Assembly: GCA_036278755.1 (NCBI GenBank)
Contig: DASUKL010000134.1
Span: 1 to 39,773 of the forward strand
Length of the DNA stretch: 39,773 nt
Origin: DASUKL01 sp036278755
GTDB lineage: Bacteria; Chloroflexota; Limnocylindria; Limnocylindrales; CSP1-4
Reading direction: 5' to 3'
Both the position numbers and the translations under genes were made by a program. The notes beneath the pieces were generated by a model. The model did no database searches, was not told the origin of the DNA, and saw nothing but the letters and a program-made list of their open reading frames with translations. Positions 26,501 through 35,189 of the stretch are shown in pieces. The stretch's first letter is position 1. Each line of letters opens with the position of its first letter.

Positions 26501-27520
26501 CTAGCGCCGACCGCCGAGCCAGGCCAGCAGCTGGGCCTCGATGAGCGCCGGCGACGACCGACCGCCGACGTTGATGCGGCGCAGGCGCAATCGATCCGGG
26601 CCGGCCAGGGTAGCCACCTCATCGGGCCCCCGCTGGGTGGTGAAGGCCAGCCGCAGCCCGGCCGCCTGGGCGGCCTCCATCACCTGCGAGTCGAAGGCCC
26701 CGCTGGGGTAAGCCAGGGCCGGGGCGGTCGGCCCCAGCTCCCGCTCGAGGTCGGCCAGGGAGCCGGCGATCTCCTGGACCGCCGTCGCAGGGGGGACCTT
26801 GGTGAGCAGCGGGTGGTTGACGGTGTGGGGGGCGATGGTCAATCCATCGGCAGCCAAGGCTCGCAGCTCCGGCCAATCCAGCACCGCCCCGCGCGGGGGC
26901 GGCAGGCCGGCCTGGGCGGCCAGGTCGTCCACGTGGCCGAGCACCTCGGCGTGAGGCCTGGTCTTCAGCCAGGCCTGGACCCGCCGCAGGGAGGCCCGCG
27001 CCTGGGCCTGGTCGCCGCGTTCCAGGGCCCCGATGGGGCTGATCAGGCTGGCCGCTCCCTCCCCCTGGAGGATGGCCGCGGCCAGGCGGTCCCACCAGAA
27101 GGCCACCTCCCGGCCGGGGAAGCCGGTGGGCACGAAGAGCGTCGCCGGCAGGCCCAGCGAGCGGAGGATGGGCCAGGCGTGCTGGGCCAGATCGCGATAG
27201 CCGTCGTCGAAGGTGATGAGCACCGCCCCCGCCGGCAGCGGGCCGCCCTCGGCCGCGGCCAGCAGGTCGGCCAGGGCGACCACCGGCCGATGCTCGGCCA
27301 ACCAACGCATCTGGGAGGCGAAGGCGGTGGGCGTGGCGCTGATGAGCCCCGGATGGAGGTCCGGCGCCTCGGCCGGCCAGGCCACGCGGTGGTAGGTCAG
27401 GACTGCGAAGCGGCCGGGCCGCGGTCGGGTCACCGCGCCAAGAGCCCGGACGGCAGGCCTGGCGGCCGCCGAGCGGGCCACCGCCGCCGCGGCGTCGGCC
27501 AGACGCTCAGTGGCGGTCAT
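26501..27520 (-). CDS. Polysaccharide deacetylase (NodB/CE4 family)
   Basis: This 339-residue enzyme is predicted to hydrolyse N- or O-acetyl groups from a glycan with a divalent metal. The NodB domain shows LTYHRV, the metal/catalytic TFDDGY (Asp105, Asp106), and HTVNH (His232, His236), giving the Asp-His-His metal triad. TLFVPTGFPG and APALAYPSGAFD are the further conserved strands. It lacks an obvious signal peptide; an alanine-rich helix precedes the domain. The start MTATERL at 27520 overlaps the 3' end of the upstream gene by 14 bases. It is last in the seven-gene block, so it may de-acetylate a repeat unit or precursor. The substrate is unknown. Confidence 0.9.
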   Translation of the reverse strand: MTATERLADAAAAVARSAAARPAVRALGAVTRPRPGRFAVLTYHRVAWPAEAPDLHPGLISATPTAFASQMRWLAEHRPVVALADLLAAAEGGPLPAGAVLITFDDGYRDLAQHAWPILRSLGLPATLFVPTGFPGREVAFWWDRLAAAILQGEGAASLISPIGALERGDQAQARASLRRVQAWLKTRPHAEVLGHVDDLAAQAGLPPPRGAVLDWPELRALAADGLTIAPHTVNHPLLTKVPPATAVQEIAGSLADLERELGPTAPALAYPSGAFDSQVMEAAQAAGLRLAFTTQRGPDEVATLAGPDRLRLRRINVGGRSSPALIEAQLLAWLGGRR

Positions 27521-29489
27521 GGGCGGCGCTCCGCAGGAGGTGCCGGGCCAGCTCGACGATCTCGGCGGCACCGGGCAGGGGATCGGCGAGGGCCAGGACG
27601 TCGTGGCTGGTCCGCGGGTCGAGCAGGCTCAAGGCAGCCCCGATCGCCGCGTAGCGGGGCGGGAAGGGCAGGCCAGGGTAGCGGCGGCGGCCGACCAGGA
27701 CCGAGAGGATCCAGGCCGCCTCGAGGGGCAGGTTGTGGGCCCGCAGGCCGACCCGGTACTCGCTGGCGAGGGGCGAGCCGGCCAGCGTCGCCCCCGGGCA
27801 GAGCAGTTCGGCCAGGCGGGCCGGGAAGTCCATCCCGGCGGCCACGGCCAGCGGCAGCGAGCCCCAGATGCGGCCGTTGACCTCCATGAGCTGCGCTGGG
27901 CCGTCGTCGGGCACGCGGAACTCGACCATGGCCAGCCCGGTCCAGGCCAGGCGGGCCATGAGCCGGGTCGCCTGATCGAGGAGGGCCGGGTCGAGGGCCA
28001 CGCTCTCGCGGTAGGCGCTGGCCCCGCCGGTGACCGGCACTTCCCGCAGCCGCCGATGCTGGAAGGCGGCCAGGATCAGGCCGTCGTCGACCAGGAGCTC
28101 GACCCCGATGCCCTGGCCCGGCACGTAGGCCTGGACGAGCAGGGGCGCCACCTCCAGCAGCGGCGCGGCCCGGGCGGCGAGCTCCTCCTGATGGCTGGCG
28201 AAGGCCACGGTCAGCGGGCGGACGGAGCCGTCGACCAGCAGGCGGGAGGCCTGAGGCTTGAGGACGACGGGCCAGCCCAGCCCTTCGGCCGCGGCGGCCG
28301 CCTCGGCCAGGGTCGTGACCAGCCGGCCGGCCGGCGTGACGAGGCCAAGCTCGCGGGCCAGGGCCACCGTGGACCCCTTGTCCCGCACGAGATCCAGGGC
28401 GGCCCGGGATGCGACGGCCAGGCGGGTGGTCGGCGGGAAGCGATCGCGGAGGGCGTCGAGCGGCAGGATGAGGTCGTCGGTCACGGGGATGACGAGGTCG
28501 AGGCCCTGGGCCGTGGCCGCCCCGAGGATGGCTTCAGCCGCCCCGGCGGCATCGAGCGCGGGGTCGGGGTAGACGAGGCGGTGCCGGCTGTAGCGAGACC
28601 GTAGCCCTGGCGCGCCGGGCCGCGCCGAAGCCGCCGTGACCTCCCAGCCGGCGCGGCCCAGGGAGCGGATGACGGAAACGGCGCTGCCCCGCTCGGCGTC
28701 CGTGACGAGGACACGAGGAGCGGGGCGCGTGGACCGGGCGGATCGACCGGCGGCCGGCGGCGTGAGCGCGCGGGGGCCGGTCGTCGGCTCGGGGCTCGAT
28801 GGCTCGAGCGTCGGACGGAGGGCCCGGATGTGTTCGGCGACCTGGGCCGTGACCTCGGCCAGGGGGCGGGTGGCGTCGACCACGGCGAAGGCGGGCACGA
28901 CGTCGGCCAGGGCGAGATAGTCGCCGCGGCGACGTTCGAGGGCCCCGATGGAGCCCTCGCCCTTGCGGGCCAGGAGCACCTCGGGTGGGGCGTCGAGGTA
29001 GACGACGAGGTCCGGCCGCGGGTAGAGGCGGCTCAGGACCAGGCCGTGGACCCGCCGGCCCAGTGAGCGGCCGGCACGAGGGGCCACGTCGTAGGCGTGA
29101 TAGTCGACGAAGAAGTGGCGATCGAAGACGACGGTCCGACCCGCGCGCTGGTATCGCCAGGCAAGCCCCTGGCGATACCACTCCTCGGCCAGGCGGTTGG
29201 CCAGCCGCAGTCCCCCCCGAGCGGCCCCCGCCGCGGAGCGAAGTGGGCCCCGCGACCGAGGCCGCGGTTCGGCCTCCGGCAGCGGTGGCGGTCCGGCCGT
29301 GTCGGGCGGCGCGCCCAGGGCCCGCTTCACGGCGTGGGCCAGGCGCGTCGTGGGCAGCAGGCGATCGCTGGAGGCGGCGCTCACGCCCATGTAGAGGTAA
29401 CGCACGGCGAGTCCGGGCTCCTGCTCGAGGGCCCGGGCCACGCTCGTCTTGCCGGAACCGTCGGGTCCCACGAGGGCTACCGTGACCAC
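27507..29489 (-). CDS. P-loop kinase / ATP-grasp fusion protein
   Basis: This 660-residue protein carries two nucleotide-dependent domains. Residues 1-225 form a thymidylate-kinase-like domain with the P-loop GPDGSGKTS (8-16), VVFDRHFFVDYHAYD, PDLVVYLDAPPEVLLARK and an Arg-rich lid. After a Pro/Ser/Thr linker, residues 260-600 form an ATP-grasp ligase: a pre-ATP-grasp strand (RVLVTDAERGSAVSVIRSL), LVRDKGSTVALARELGLVTP, the ATP lysine in WPVVLKPQ, and the metal-binding LMEVNGRIWGS. The kinase domain resembles the one encoded at 35183-36478. GTG 29489 starts one base after the previous stop. A real dTMP kinase is unlikely; phosphorylation of a sugar or lipid precursor plus ligation of an amino acid or acid group is a guess. 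No frameshift or internal start suggests two genes. Confidence 0.85.
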   Translation of the reverse strand: MVTVALVGPDGSGKTSVARALEQEPGLAVRYLYMGVSAASSDRLLPTTRLAHAVKRALGAPPDTAGPPPLPEAEPRPRSRGPLRSAAGAARGGLRLANRLAEEWYRQGLAWRYQRAGRTVVFDRHFFVDYHAYDVAPRAGRSLGRRVHGLVLSRLYPRPDLVVYLDAPPEVLLARKGEGSIGALERRRGDYLALADVVPAFAVVDATRPLAEVTAQVAEHIRALRPTLEPSSPEPTTGPRALTPPAAGRSARSTRPAPRVLVTDAERGSAVSVIRSLGRAGWEVTAASARPGAPGLRSRYSRHRLVYPDPALDAAGAAEAILGAATAQGLDLVIPVTDDLILPLDALRDRFPPTTRLAVASRAALDLVRDKGSTVALARELGLVTPAGRLVTTLAEAAAAAEGLGWPVVLKPQASRLLVDGSVRPLTVAFASHQEELAARAAPLLEVAPLLVQAYVPGQGIGVELLVDDGLILAAFQHRRLREVPVTGGASAYRESVALDPALLDQATRLMARLAWTGLAMVEFRVPDDGPAQLMEVNGRIWGSLPLAVAAGMDFPARLAELLCPGATLAGSPLASEYRVGLRAHNLPLEAAWILSVLVGRRRYPGLPFPPRYAAIGAALSLLDPRTSHDVLALADPLPGAAEIVELARHLLRSAAHDRH

Positions 29490-29490
29490 G

Positions 29491-30705
29491 TCAGGCCCCT
29501 GCCTCGGGTGCCCCCGGCAACCCTTCGACGATGGCGCTCAGCAGCTCGCCGCTGCGGTACCAATCGAAGTGCTGGGCGACCCAGTCGCGCCCGGCGGCGT
29601 CGGGCTGGGGGTCGTCGCGGGCTGCCGCGAGACGGGTGACGATGGCCGCGGCGAAGGCCGCGTCGTCCCTGGCCACGGTGACCGGCGGTGGCTCCCTGGG
29701 GGCGAGCTGCAGCCCGGCCGCGGCGATGGGGCTGGCGACCGTGGGCAGGCCGGCGGCCAGGGCCTCCAGCAGCTTGTTCTGGATGCCCGCCCCGAAGCGC
29801 AGCGGCGCGGCGAAGACCGAGCCCTGCTCGAGGTAGGGCAGGACGGCCTCGACGAAGCCGGTCACCGTCACGCCCGGCCGCCCGGCCAGGGCCTGGACCT
29901 CCGGGGTTGGGTCGCGCCCTACGATCAGCAGCCGTGCCTCCGGGACCTCATGCCGGACGAGGGGCAGGATCGACGTGCCCAGGCGCACGGCCGCATCGAC
30001 GTTGGGGGCATAGTCCATCGCCCCGCTGAAGACGATCGTCCCCTGGCCGAGCTCGGTGCTCGTGCGGCGCCAGGCCTCGACGTCGACCCCGTTGGGCACG
30101 ATGCTCGCCGGCGGGCCGTCCCGGAGGCTGGCGGAGCGGCCGAGGAGCACCTCACGGTCGCGCCAGGTGGCGAAGAGGAGATGGTCGGCCCGAGCCTGCA
30201 AGCGGCCCTCGAGGTGGCGGGTCAGGAGCAGGTCCAGGGCCACCACGGGCCGCCGCGGCGGCGCCGCGAAGCGAAGGTGGCCGCGCAGCCGGAGCGACGT
30301 GGCGTCGCACATGTCGACGACCAGGGGCAGTCCCTGGAGGGCGTCCAGGGCCGGGACCGTCCGTCGCCCGGAGAACACCGCGGCGTCGAAGCGGCGCTCG
30401 CGCCGGAGGGAGCGGATGGCCATCCCCAGGGCTCGGGCGGCCGGGTCGCCCTGGGCGACCACGAGGGCCGCCCGATCACAGGCCCGACCAAGGGCCGAGG
30501 CCGTGGGGCGCGACGAAGGGAAGGTCAGGATGCGTTCCGTGCGATCGGCCAGGGCCTGGGCGTCCTCCTCGCGATAGCGGGGCCCGACCATCGAGAGCAG
30601 GCTGACACGGTGGCGTCGGCCCAGTTCGCCCAGCAGGAAGTAGTGCCGCAGGTAGCCGCTGGTCAGGGGCCAGGGGAAGCCGTTGGTGATGTAGAGGATG
30701 TCCAT
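29491..30705 (-). CDS. Glycosyltransferase family 4
   Basis: This 404-residue GT-B protein resembles exopolysaccharide/PEP-CTERM-locus sugar transferases. The N-terminus MDILYITNGFPWPLTSGYLR is the usual beginning of that subgroup. LVVDMCDATSLR and SIVPNGVDVEAWR follow. The donor domain holds IVFSGAMDYAPNVDAA, LLIVGRDPTPEV, and FGAGIQNKLLEALAAGLPTV in place of a canonical EX7E. The start at 30705 is set by this N-terminus, as the sequence before it is a basic low-complexity translation of the neighbouring gene. It begins 5 bases after the upstream stop. The sugar donor is unknown. Confidence 0.88.
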   Translation of the reverse strand: MDILYITNGFPWPLTSGYLRHYFLLGELGRRHRVSLLSMVGPRYREEDAQALADRTERILTFPSSRPTASALGRACDRAALVVAQGDPAARALGMAIRSLRRERRFDAAVFSGRRTVPALDALQGLPLVVDMCDATSLRLRGHLRFAAPPRRPVVALDLLLTRHLEGRLQARADHLLFATWRDREVLLGRSASLRDGPPASIVPNGVDVEAWRRTSTELGQGTIVFSGAMDYAPNVDAAVRLGTSILPLVRHEVPEARLLIVGRDPTPEVQALAGRPGVTVTGFVEAVLPYLEQGSVFAAPLRFGAGIQNKLLEALAAGLPTVASPIAAAGLQLAPREPPPVTVARDDAAFAAAIVTRLAAARDDPQPDAAGRDWVAQHFDWYRSGELLSAIVEGLPGAPEAGA

Positions 30706-30710
30706 GGCCG

Positions 30711-32438
30711 TCAGGCCGGCCCGCCGATGGCAGCCAGGCTCGACCAGCCGTCCAGCGAGGCTCGCAGCAGGCCCGCGAAGCGATGCTCCGCCAGCCAGGC
30801 CATCGAAGTGTCCTCGGGCTGCCCGGTCCGCCCCGGCAGGCCCCCCAGCAGGCGGGCCCAGGCGCTCACCACCAGGGGTGCCACGGCACTGGATGGGAGT
30901 GCCATGGCCCGTGCATAGCGGCCGAGGATGGGCCGGGCCCAGCCCTCGGGGGCGAGGACCGCCGCCTCGAAGGCGTTCACCACGGCCTGGTCGTCGCGCG
31001 CCCCGGCCACGGCTCCGGCGAGGTAGGCCACGAAGAGGCTCAGGTCGTGGAGCGGCAGGCCGTCCGGCCGGGCCAGCTCCCAGTCGACCACCCCCAGGCC
31101 GTCGGCCTCCGACCACAGCAGGTTGGGATGGCTGAGATCGCCGTGCTCGAAGACGGTCGGGATCGCCAGTTCCGAGCCGGCCGCGGCCAGGGAGCTGCGG
31201 GTCCTGGCCGCGAGCTGAGCGAGCGGCCGCACGCTGGCCCCCAGGGCCTCCAGGGCGGCCAGGGCTGGATCCACCAGACAGCCGATCGCCTCACCCAACG
31301 GCCGCTCCCCGGCATGCGGAAGGCGGAGCTGCCAGGCTAGCACGGCCTCGCTGTAGCGTTCGTGTCCGCGGCGGATGCGGACAGGGTCGAGGGGCCTGCC
31401 GGGCACGATCGAGGTCACCAGCAAGGAACGGCCGGCCCAGACGTCGTGGGCCAGCAGCCGGGGGAGGGTGGCGAGGCCCGCCCGCTGGGCCGCCAGGGCG
31501 CTCAGGATGGCGGCCGTGTGGGCGATGGCCTCACCGTCTCCCGAGCGTCGGGCCAGCTTGGCCGCCACGGCTGCCGGGCCGCCGGACGGCCCGGCCAGCA
31601 GCGTCACGTGGCGCGACGAGCGGAAGCGCGGCGTCAGGAGGAGCCAGTCCGCGGCCGAGCGGGCGGAGGGCAGGCCGAGACCGGCCAGGCCGTAGCGCTC
31701 GGGAGCCGCCAGGAGCGCGCCCAGCAGGCCCACCGGTCTGCCGGGCTCGGGGCCGGGACGGTGGGCCACGGCGCGCACCGCGGGCACCATGGCCGGCAGC
31801 AACCCGAGGCCGCCAAGAAGGCTGGCGCCACGCGACGCGACCTTCCGTGGGAGGGCGTCACCGGCCCGCTCCAGGCCGATCCGCGGCGTGGCCCGGCCGA
31901 GCGGCATCATCCGCGTCGTGCGCTCGTGGTCTGGCCAGGGCCACACCAGGTCAGCCTCGCGGAAGCCTGCCCGATGCAGGGCGCCTCGGAGGCCCGCGGC
32001 CGGCGGGCGGCGGGCGGACCGACCGGCCGCGCCGCCCAGCTCCAGGTACAGCCAGCCGCCTGGCCGGAGGGCCGCGAAGGCTTGATCCAGGTCCTCCGGA
32101 TGGGCCGAGGCCGCGACGACCAGCTCGATCGACCCGGGGGCCTGCTCGGCCAGCGCCACGCTCGACCTCCCGGGCGATCCCGCGGTGGGTGCCACCAGCT
32201 GGTCCAGGGCCGCCCGCAGGCCCCCGCGTTCGGGACCGCACCAGCGCCAGCGCCGCGGGTCGGGGTCAGGCAGCAAGAAGCGCCAGTCCAGGCGGGCCAG
32301 GAGGGCGGCGTCGGTCGAGTCCTGGGACCCGCCCGGGCGGCCCGTCTCGGTCGGGTCGGCCCCCTCGGTCGGTCCGCTCGAGGCGTCGAGTCCGTTCGGG
32401 GCGTCGCGTCCGTTCGGCTCGGTCGGCTGCACCGTCAT
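30711..32438 (-). CDS. Methyltransferase-like / APH-type kinase fusion
   Basis: This 575-residue protein has an N-terminal half with the later elements of a class I methyltransferase (FAALRPGGWLYLELGG, then a GLRGALHRAGF strand) but no visible glycine-rich SAM loop. The C-terminal half is an aminoglycoside-phosphotransferase/choline-kinase-like domain. The kinase part has the catalytic HGDLSHPNLLW (near residue 430) and VVDWELA (metal aspartate), with SIVPGRPLD upstream. Such kinases phosphorylate small alcohols, including sugars and choline. The first 45 residues are disordered. The start ATG 32438 overlaps the previous stop (ATGA). Antibiotic resistance is unlikely in this context; phosphorylation of a glycan building block is more plausible. 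Whether the N-terminal part binds SAM is doubtful. Confidence 0.8.
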   Translation of the reverse strand: MTVQPTEPNGRDAPNGLDASSGPTEGADPTETGRPGGSQDSTDAALLARLDWRFLLPDPDPRRWRWCGPERGGLRAALDQLVAPTAGSPGRSSVALAEQAPGSIELVVAASAHPEDLDQAFAALRPGGWLYLELGGAAGRSARRPPAAGLRGALHRAGFREADLVWPWPDHERTTRMMPLGRATPRIGLERAGDALPRKVASRGASLLGGLGLLPAMVPAVRAVAHRPGPEPGRPVGLLGALLAAPERYGLAGLGLPSARSAADWLLLTPRFRSSRHVTLLAGPSGGPAAVAAKLARRSGDGEAIAHTAAILSALAAQRAGLATLPRLLAHDVWAGRSLLVTSIVPGRPLDPVRIRRGHERYSEAVLAWQLRLPHAGERPLGEAIGCLVDPALAALEALGASVRPLAQLAARTRSSLAAAGSELAIPTVFEHGDLSHPNLLWSEADGLGVVDWELARPDGLPLHDLSLFVAYLAGAVAGARDDQAVVNAFEAAVLAPEGWARPILGRYARAMALPSSAVAPLVVSAWARLLGGLPGRTGQPEDTSMAWLAEHRFAGLLRASLDGWSSLAAIGGPA

Positions 32439-33559
32439 CGGAGGTGCGCGGCCATGGCCGCGTAGAGGGCCTCGAGGGAGACGGGATAGGGATGCTCGAC
32501 GAGGATGGCCGGCTTGTCTGCGAAGCGCTGGCGCAGCAGACGCCGCTGGCGCTCCTCGGCCTCTTCCACGAGCGGCACGCGGGCCTCGGGGAAGGCGAAG
32601 CGGAAGCGTTCGTAAAGGGCCATGAAGTCGAGCCGCTCGTACTGCAGCGAGTGGACCATCCGCTCGGCCACCTCCAAGGGATCGACCGGCGCCACGCGGA
32701 TGTCCGGGGCGGCCACGCTGGCCACGAAACAGAGGCCGTCGAAGGGACCCTCGGCCGGCCGGTCGGTCCGGCCGAAGAGGCGGGCGGGGGCGAGGTCGAG
32801 GTGGCGCTGGGCCTCGAGCAGGGGCAGGATGCGGTCGGCGCTGCGGGCCGGCAGGGAGCCCGGGGGCAGGATCCGCCGCCCACCACTGGCGGCCCGCGCC
32901 ACGGCCTGCCAGGCGCTGACCTTGACCATGGCCCGCCGCCCCGCCCGGCGCCGGGCGTCAGGCAGCTGGGCCAGATGCCAGTCCCACAGCCGCACCGGCT
33001 CGGGGATGCCCAGGACCCGCTGGCCACCCGGCGGCAGGTAGACCCACTCGTCGCCGACGTAGCGCGCGCCGTGGGCCGTGAAGGCCAGCAGCGACTCGGT
33101 CTTGCCGCCCTTCGACCAGCCGGTCACGACCACGCCTCGGCCATCGTGCTCGAAGGCCGCAGCATGCAGGGGCAGGGCCTCGGCCGCCAGGGCGGTGAGG
33201 TTGAGCACGGGGATCAGGTAGGGCACGGCGGGCAGGCCGCGCTCGCAGACGAACTCGGGCTGCGCCGCGAGCCGATCGAGGCGCAGCGACACTCGGGTCC
33301 GGGACCGGTATTTGGCCCGCAGGATGATGAAGGCATCGTCGGTGAAGGCCGCATCACCGGCGCCCAGGAGGCGCTCGCGGCCGTGGACCTCGAGGCGGTC
33401 GACGAAGCGGATCACGATGTCGGGCTGGCCGCCGACCTCGGTCCGCAACGGTCCCAGCTGGCGGTCGACCACGGCCGCGTCGGCCGGCCCGGCTTCGAGC
33501 AGGCGGACCCGGACCAGGCCGTGCAGGTCGTAGTCGACGGTGGCTCGCTGGTCAGGCAC
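32435..33559 (-). CDS. HPr-kinase-like protein
   Basis: This 374-residue protein contains the HPr kinase-type P-loop fold seen in HprK-related proteins of exopolysaccharide and exosortase loci. Before the loop is LPLHAAAFEHDGRGVVVTG; the P-loop is GWSKGGKTE (147-155), followed by ARYVGDEWVYL, which corresponds to the Walker B region. No HPr or PTS gene is present, so a carbon-catabolite role is unlikely. Its true substrate is unknown. The GTG start at 33559 has GGAGG 7 bases upstream and overlaps the flippase stop by 8 bases; longer starts would read through basic sequence antisense in character. Its stop overlaps the next ATG. Confidence 0.8.
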   Translation of the reverse strand: MPDQRATVDYDLHGLVRVRLLEAGPADAAVVDRQLGPLRTEVGGQPDIVIRFVDRLEVHGRERLLGAGDAAFTDDAFIILRAKYRSRTRVSLRLDRLAAQPEFVCERGLPAVPYLIPVLNLTALAAEALPLHAAAFEHDGRGVVVTGWSKGGKTESLLAFTAHGARYVGDEWVYLPPGGQRVLGIPEPVRLWDWHLAQLPDARRRAGRRAMVKVSAWQAVARAASGGRRILPPGSLPARSADRILPLLEAQRHLDLAPARLFGRTDRPAEGPFDGLCFVASVAAPDIRVAPVDPLEVAERMVHSLQYERLDFMALYERFRFAFPEARVPLVEEAEERQRRLLRQRFADKPAILVEHPYPVSLEALYAAMAAHLR

Positions 33560-35189
33560 CGAAGATCCTCCGGGCGAACGGCAGGCGCAGCAGTTCGGGG
33601 AACGTGCTGGCGACCTCGAGGGCCCGGCGGTTCGACCCGAGCACGGCAGCCGAGGCGATGAGCACGGCCGCGATGCCCACGATGGGGCCGGGGTGGAAGG
33701 CCACCTGGAGGACCAGCAGGAGCAGCGCCGCGATGAGGATGCTGCCATAGACCGGCAGATGGGCCCGCGAGAGCAGCTGGACGGAGGTGCTGGAGCGCAG
33801 CCCGATCTGGTTGAGCACGTTGCGCAGGATGAGCGTGACGGCCGTGCCGATGGCGGCGCCCAGCGGCCCGAAACGCAGGATGAGGACGATATTGAGGACG
33901 AGGTTGACGGCCACCGCGGCGAGGTTGACGACGACGATGTAGCGGATGACCCCCACGACCCGGAGGGTCAGGCCGTTGAAGCCCAGGGCCGCGCTGACGT
34001 AGTAACCCAGGGACAGAAGGGCCAGGAAGGGCGCCGAGGCGGCGTAGCGGGGGCCGTAGAACCAGGTCATAAGGGGATCCGCCAGGGCGAATGTGGCAGC
34101 AAAGAGGGGGAAGGTGATGAGCGCCAGCCAGACCGCCGTCTGCCAGTAGAGGTGGTCGAGCCCGGGCCCGTCATGGCGGGCGAAGAGGCGGGCCGCGACG
34201 GGCGTGTAGAGCAGGGCGAAGCTCGACACGCCCAGCTGGTTGAGGCCGGCCAGAGGCTGGACGACACGCCAGGCAGCCACCGCCTCTGGGCCCTGGAAAT
34301 GCTCGAGGAGGAGAGCGTCGCTGGTGTTGAGGACGATGAAGACGAGGTTGGTCGTCAGGAGCGGTAGGGTGAAGGAGAAGACCTCCCGGGCGGGGACCTC
34401 GAGGCGATGGATGTCGAGATGGGGCAGGGCCCCGTGGCGGCGGAGCAAGTCGACCGACATGTAGCCGTAGAGCAGGACCGCGGCAGCTCCGGCGAGCAGG
34501 TAGCCCCAGGCGAGGAGCGTGACGTCGCTCGCGGAGAGGACCAGGAGGCCGACCACAGCCAGCTTGAGGCCCGGATCCAGGAGGTACTTGCGCACGAAGA
34601 TCGCCCGGGGCGCGGCGAAGACCGCGAAGAGGCCCATGATCACGTCGTCCAGGGCCTGGATCGGGGAGAGGGCGATGAGGATGACCAGGAGGGCCGTGGC
34701 CTGGCTGTCGTTGACGACCTGACCGACGAGGGTGCCCTGGAGGCCGATCACGATGAGGACGAGGGCCAGCCCCAGGGAGAGGATCGTGGCCAGGGCCAGG
34801 AGGATCGTGCCCAGCATGCGGGGGTAGTCCCGCTCCTCGTCGTAGATCGACAGGAAGCGGGTGAGGGCCTGGTCGAGGCCCAGGGTGACGATCATCTCGC
34901 CGGTGTTGACGATGGCCAGGGCGTAGGCGAAGGCGCCGTACTCGGCCTTGGTGAGGTAGCGGACGATGACGACCTGGACGATGAAGTTGATGCCCATGGC
35001 CAGGGCCCTGCCGAAGAGGAAGAGGGCCGAGCCGCGGATCTGGCTGGCGGTCTCACGGCGGGCCTGCTGGCCCGGCCCGTCGGCCTCCTGGTCGACGATC
35101 AGGTCGGCTCCCTGGACCCCCTGGACGACGACTGCGTCGACCCTCTGACCCCCCTCGTCGACGACCGGATCGGCCCGTCCGCTCACCAT
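33552..35189 (-). CDS. Wzx-type polysaccharide flippase
   Basis: This 545-residue MATE-superfamily membrane protein is predicted to move lipid-linked oligosaccharides across the membrane. Twelve to fourteen hydrophobic segments are visible, beginning with SALFLFGRALAMGINFIVQV and including the family's LTKAEYGAFAYALAIVNTGE. The loop ATFALADPLMTWFYGPRYA resembles that of polysaccharide-synthesis flippases. About 50 hydrophilic residues precede the first helix. The start is uncertain: ATG 35189 is adopted; GTG 35186 forms a GTGA overlap with the previous stop and ATG 35216 would overlap more. It supplies the export step for the glycan assembled by the glycosyltransferases of the two blocks. Confidence 0.88.
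   Translation of the reverse strand: MVSGRADPVVDEGGQRVDAVVVQGVQGADLIVDQEADGPGQQARRETASQIRGSALFLFGRALAMGINFIVQVVIVRYLTKAEYGAFAYALAIVNTGEMIVTLGLDQALTRFLSIYDEERDYPRMLGTILLALATILSLGLALVLIVIGLQGTLVGQVVNDSQATALLVILIALSPIQALDDVIMGLFAVFAAPRAIFVRKYLLDPGLKLAVVGLLVLSASDVTLLAWGYLLAGAAAVLLYGYMSVDLLRRHGALPHLDIHRLEVPAREVFSFTLPLLTTNLVFIVLNTSDALLLEHFQGPEAVAAWRVVQPLAGLNQLGVSSFALLYTPVAARLFARHDGPGLDHLYWQTAVWLALITFPLFAATFALADPLMTWFYGPRYAASAPFLALLSLGYYVSAALGFNGLTLRVVGVIRYIVVVNLAAVAVNLVLNIVLILRFGPLGAAIGTAVTLILRNVLNQIGLRSSTSVQLLSRAHLPVYGSILIAALLLLVLQVAFHPGPIVGIAAVLIASAAVLGSNRRALEVASTFPELLRLPFARRIFGA

Noticed and set aside
27510..28604. Plus-strand frame opposite the ATP-grasp region
   Set aside because: Low-information Gly/Gln/Ala/Asp-rich translation without domains; the opposite strand carries conserved kinase and ATP-grasp motifs.
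30711..32438. Aminoglycoside resistance gene
   Set aside because: APH-fold kinases have many substrates, and the fusion and operon context point to glycan metabolism.
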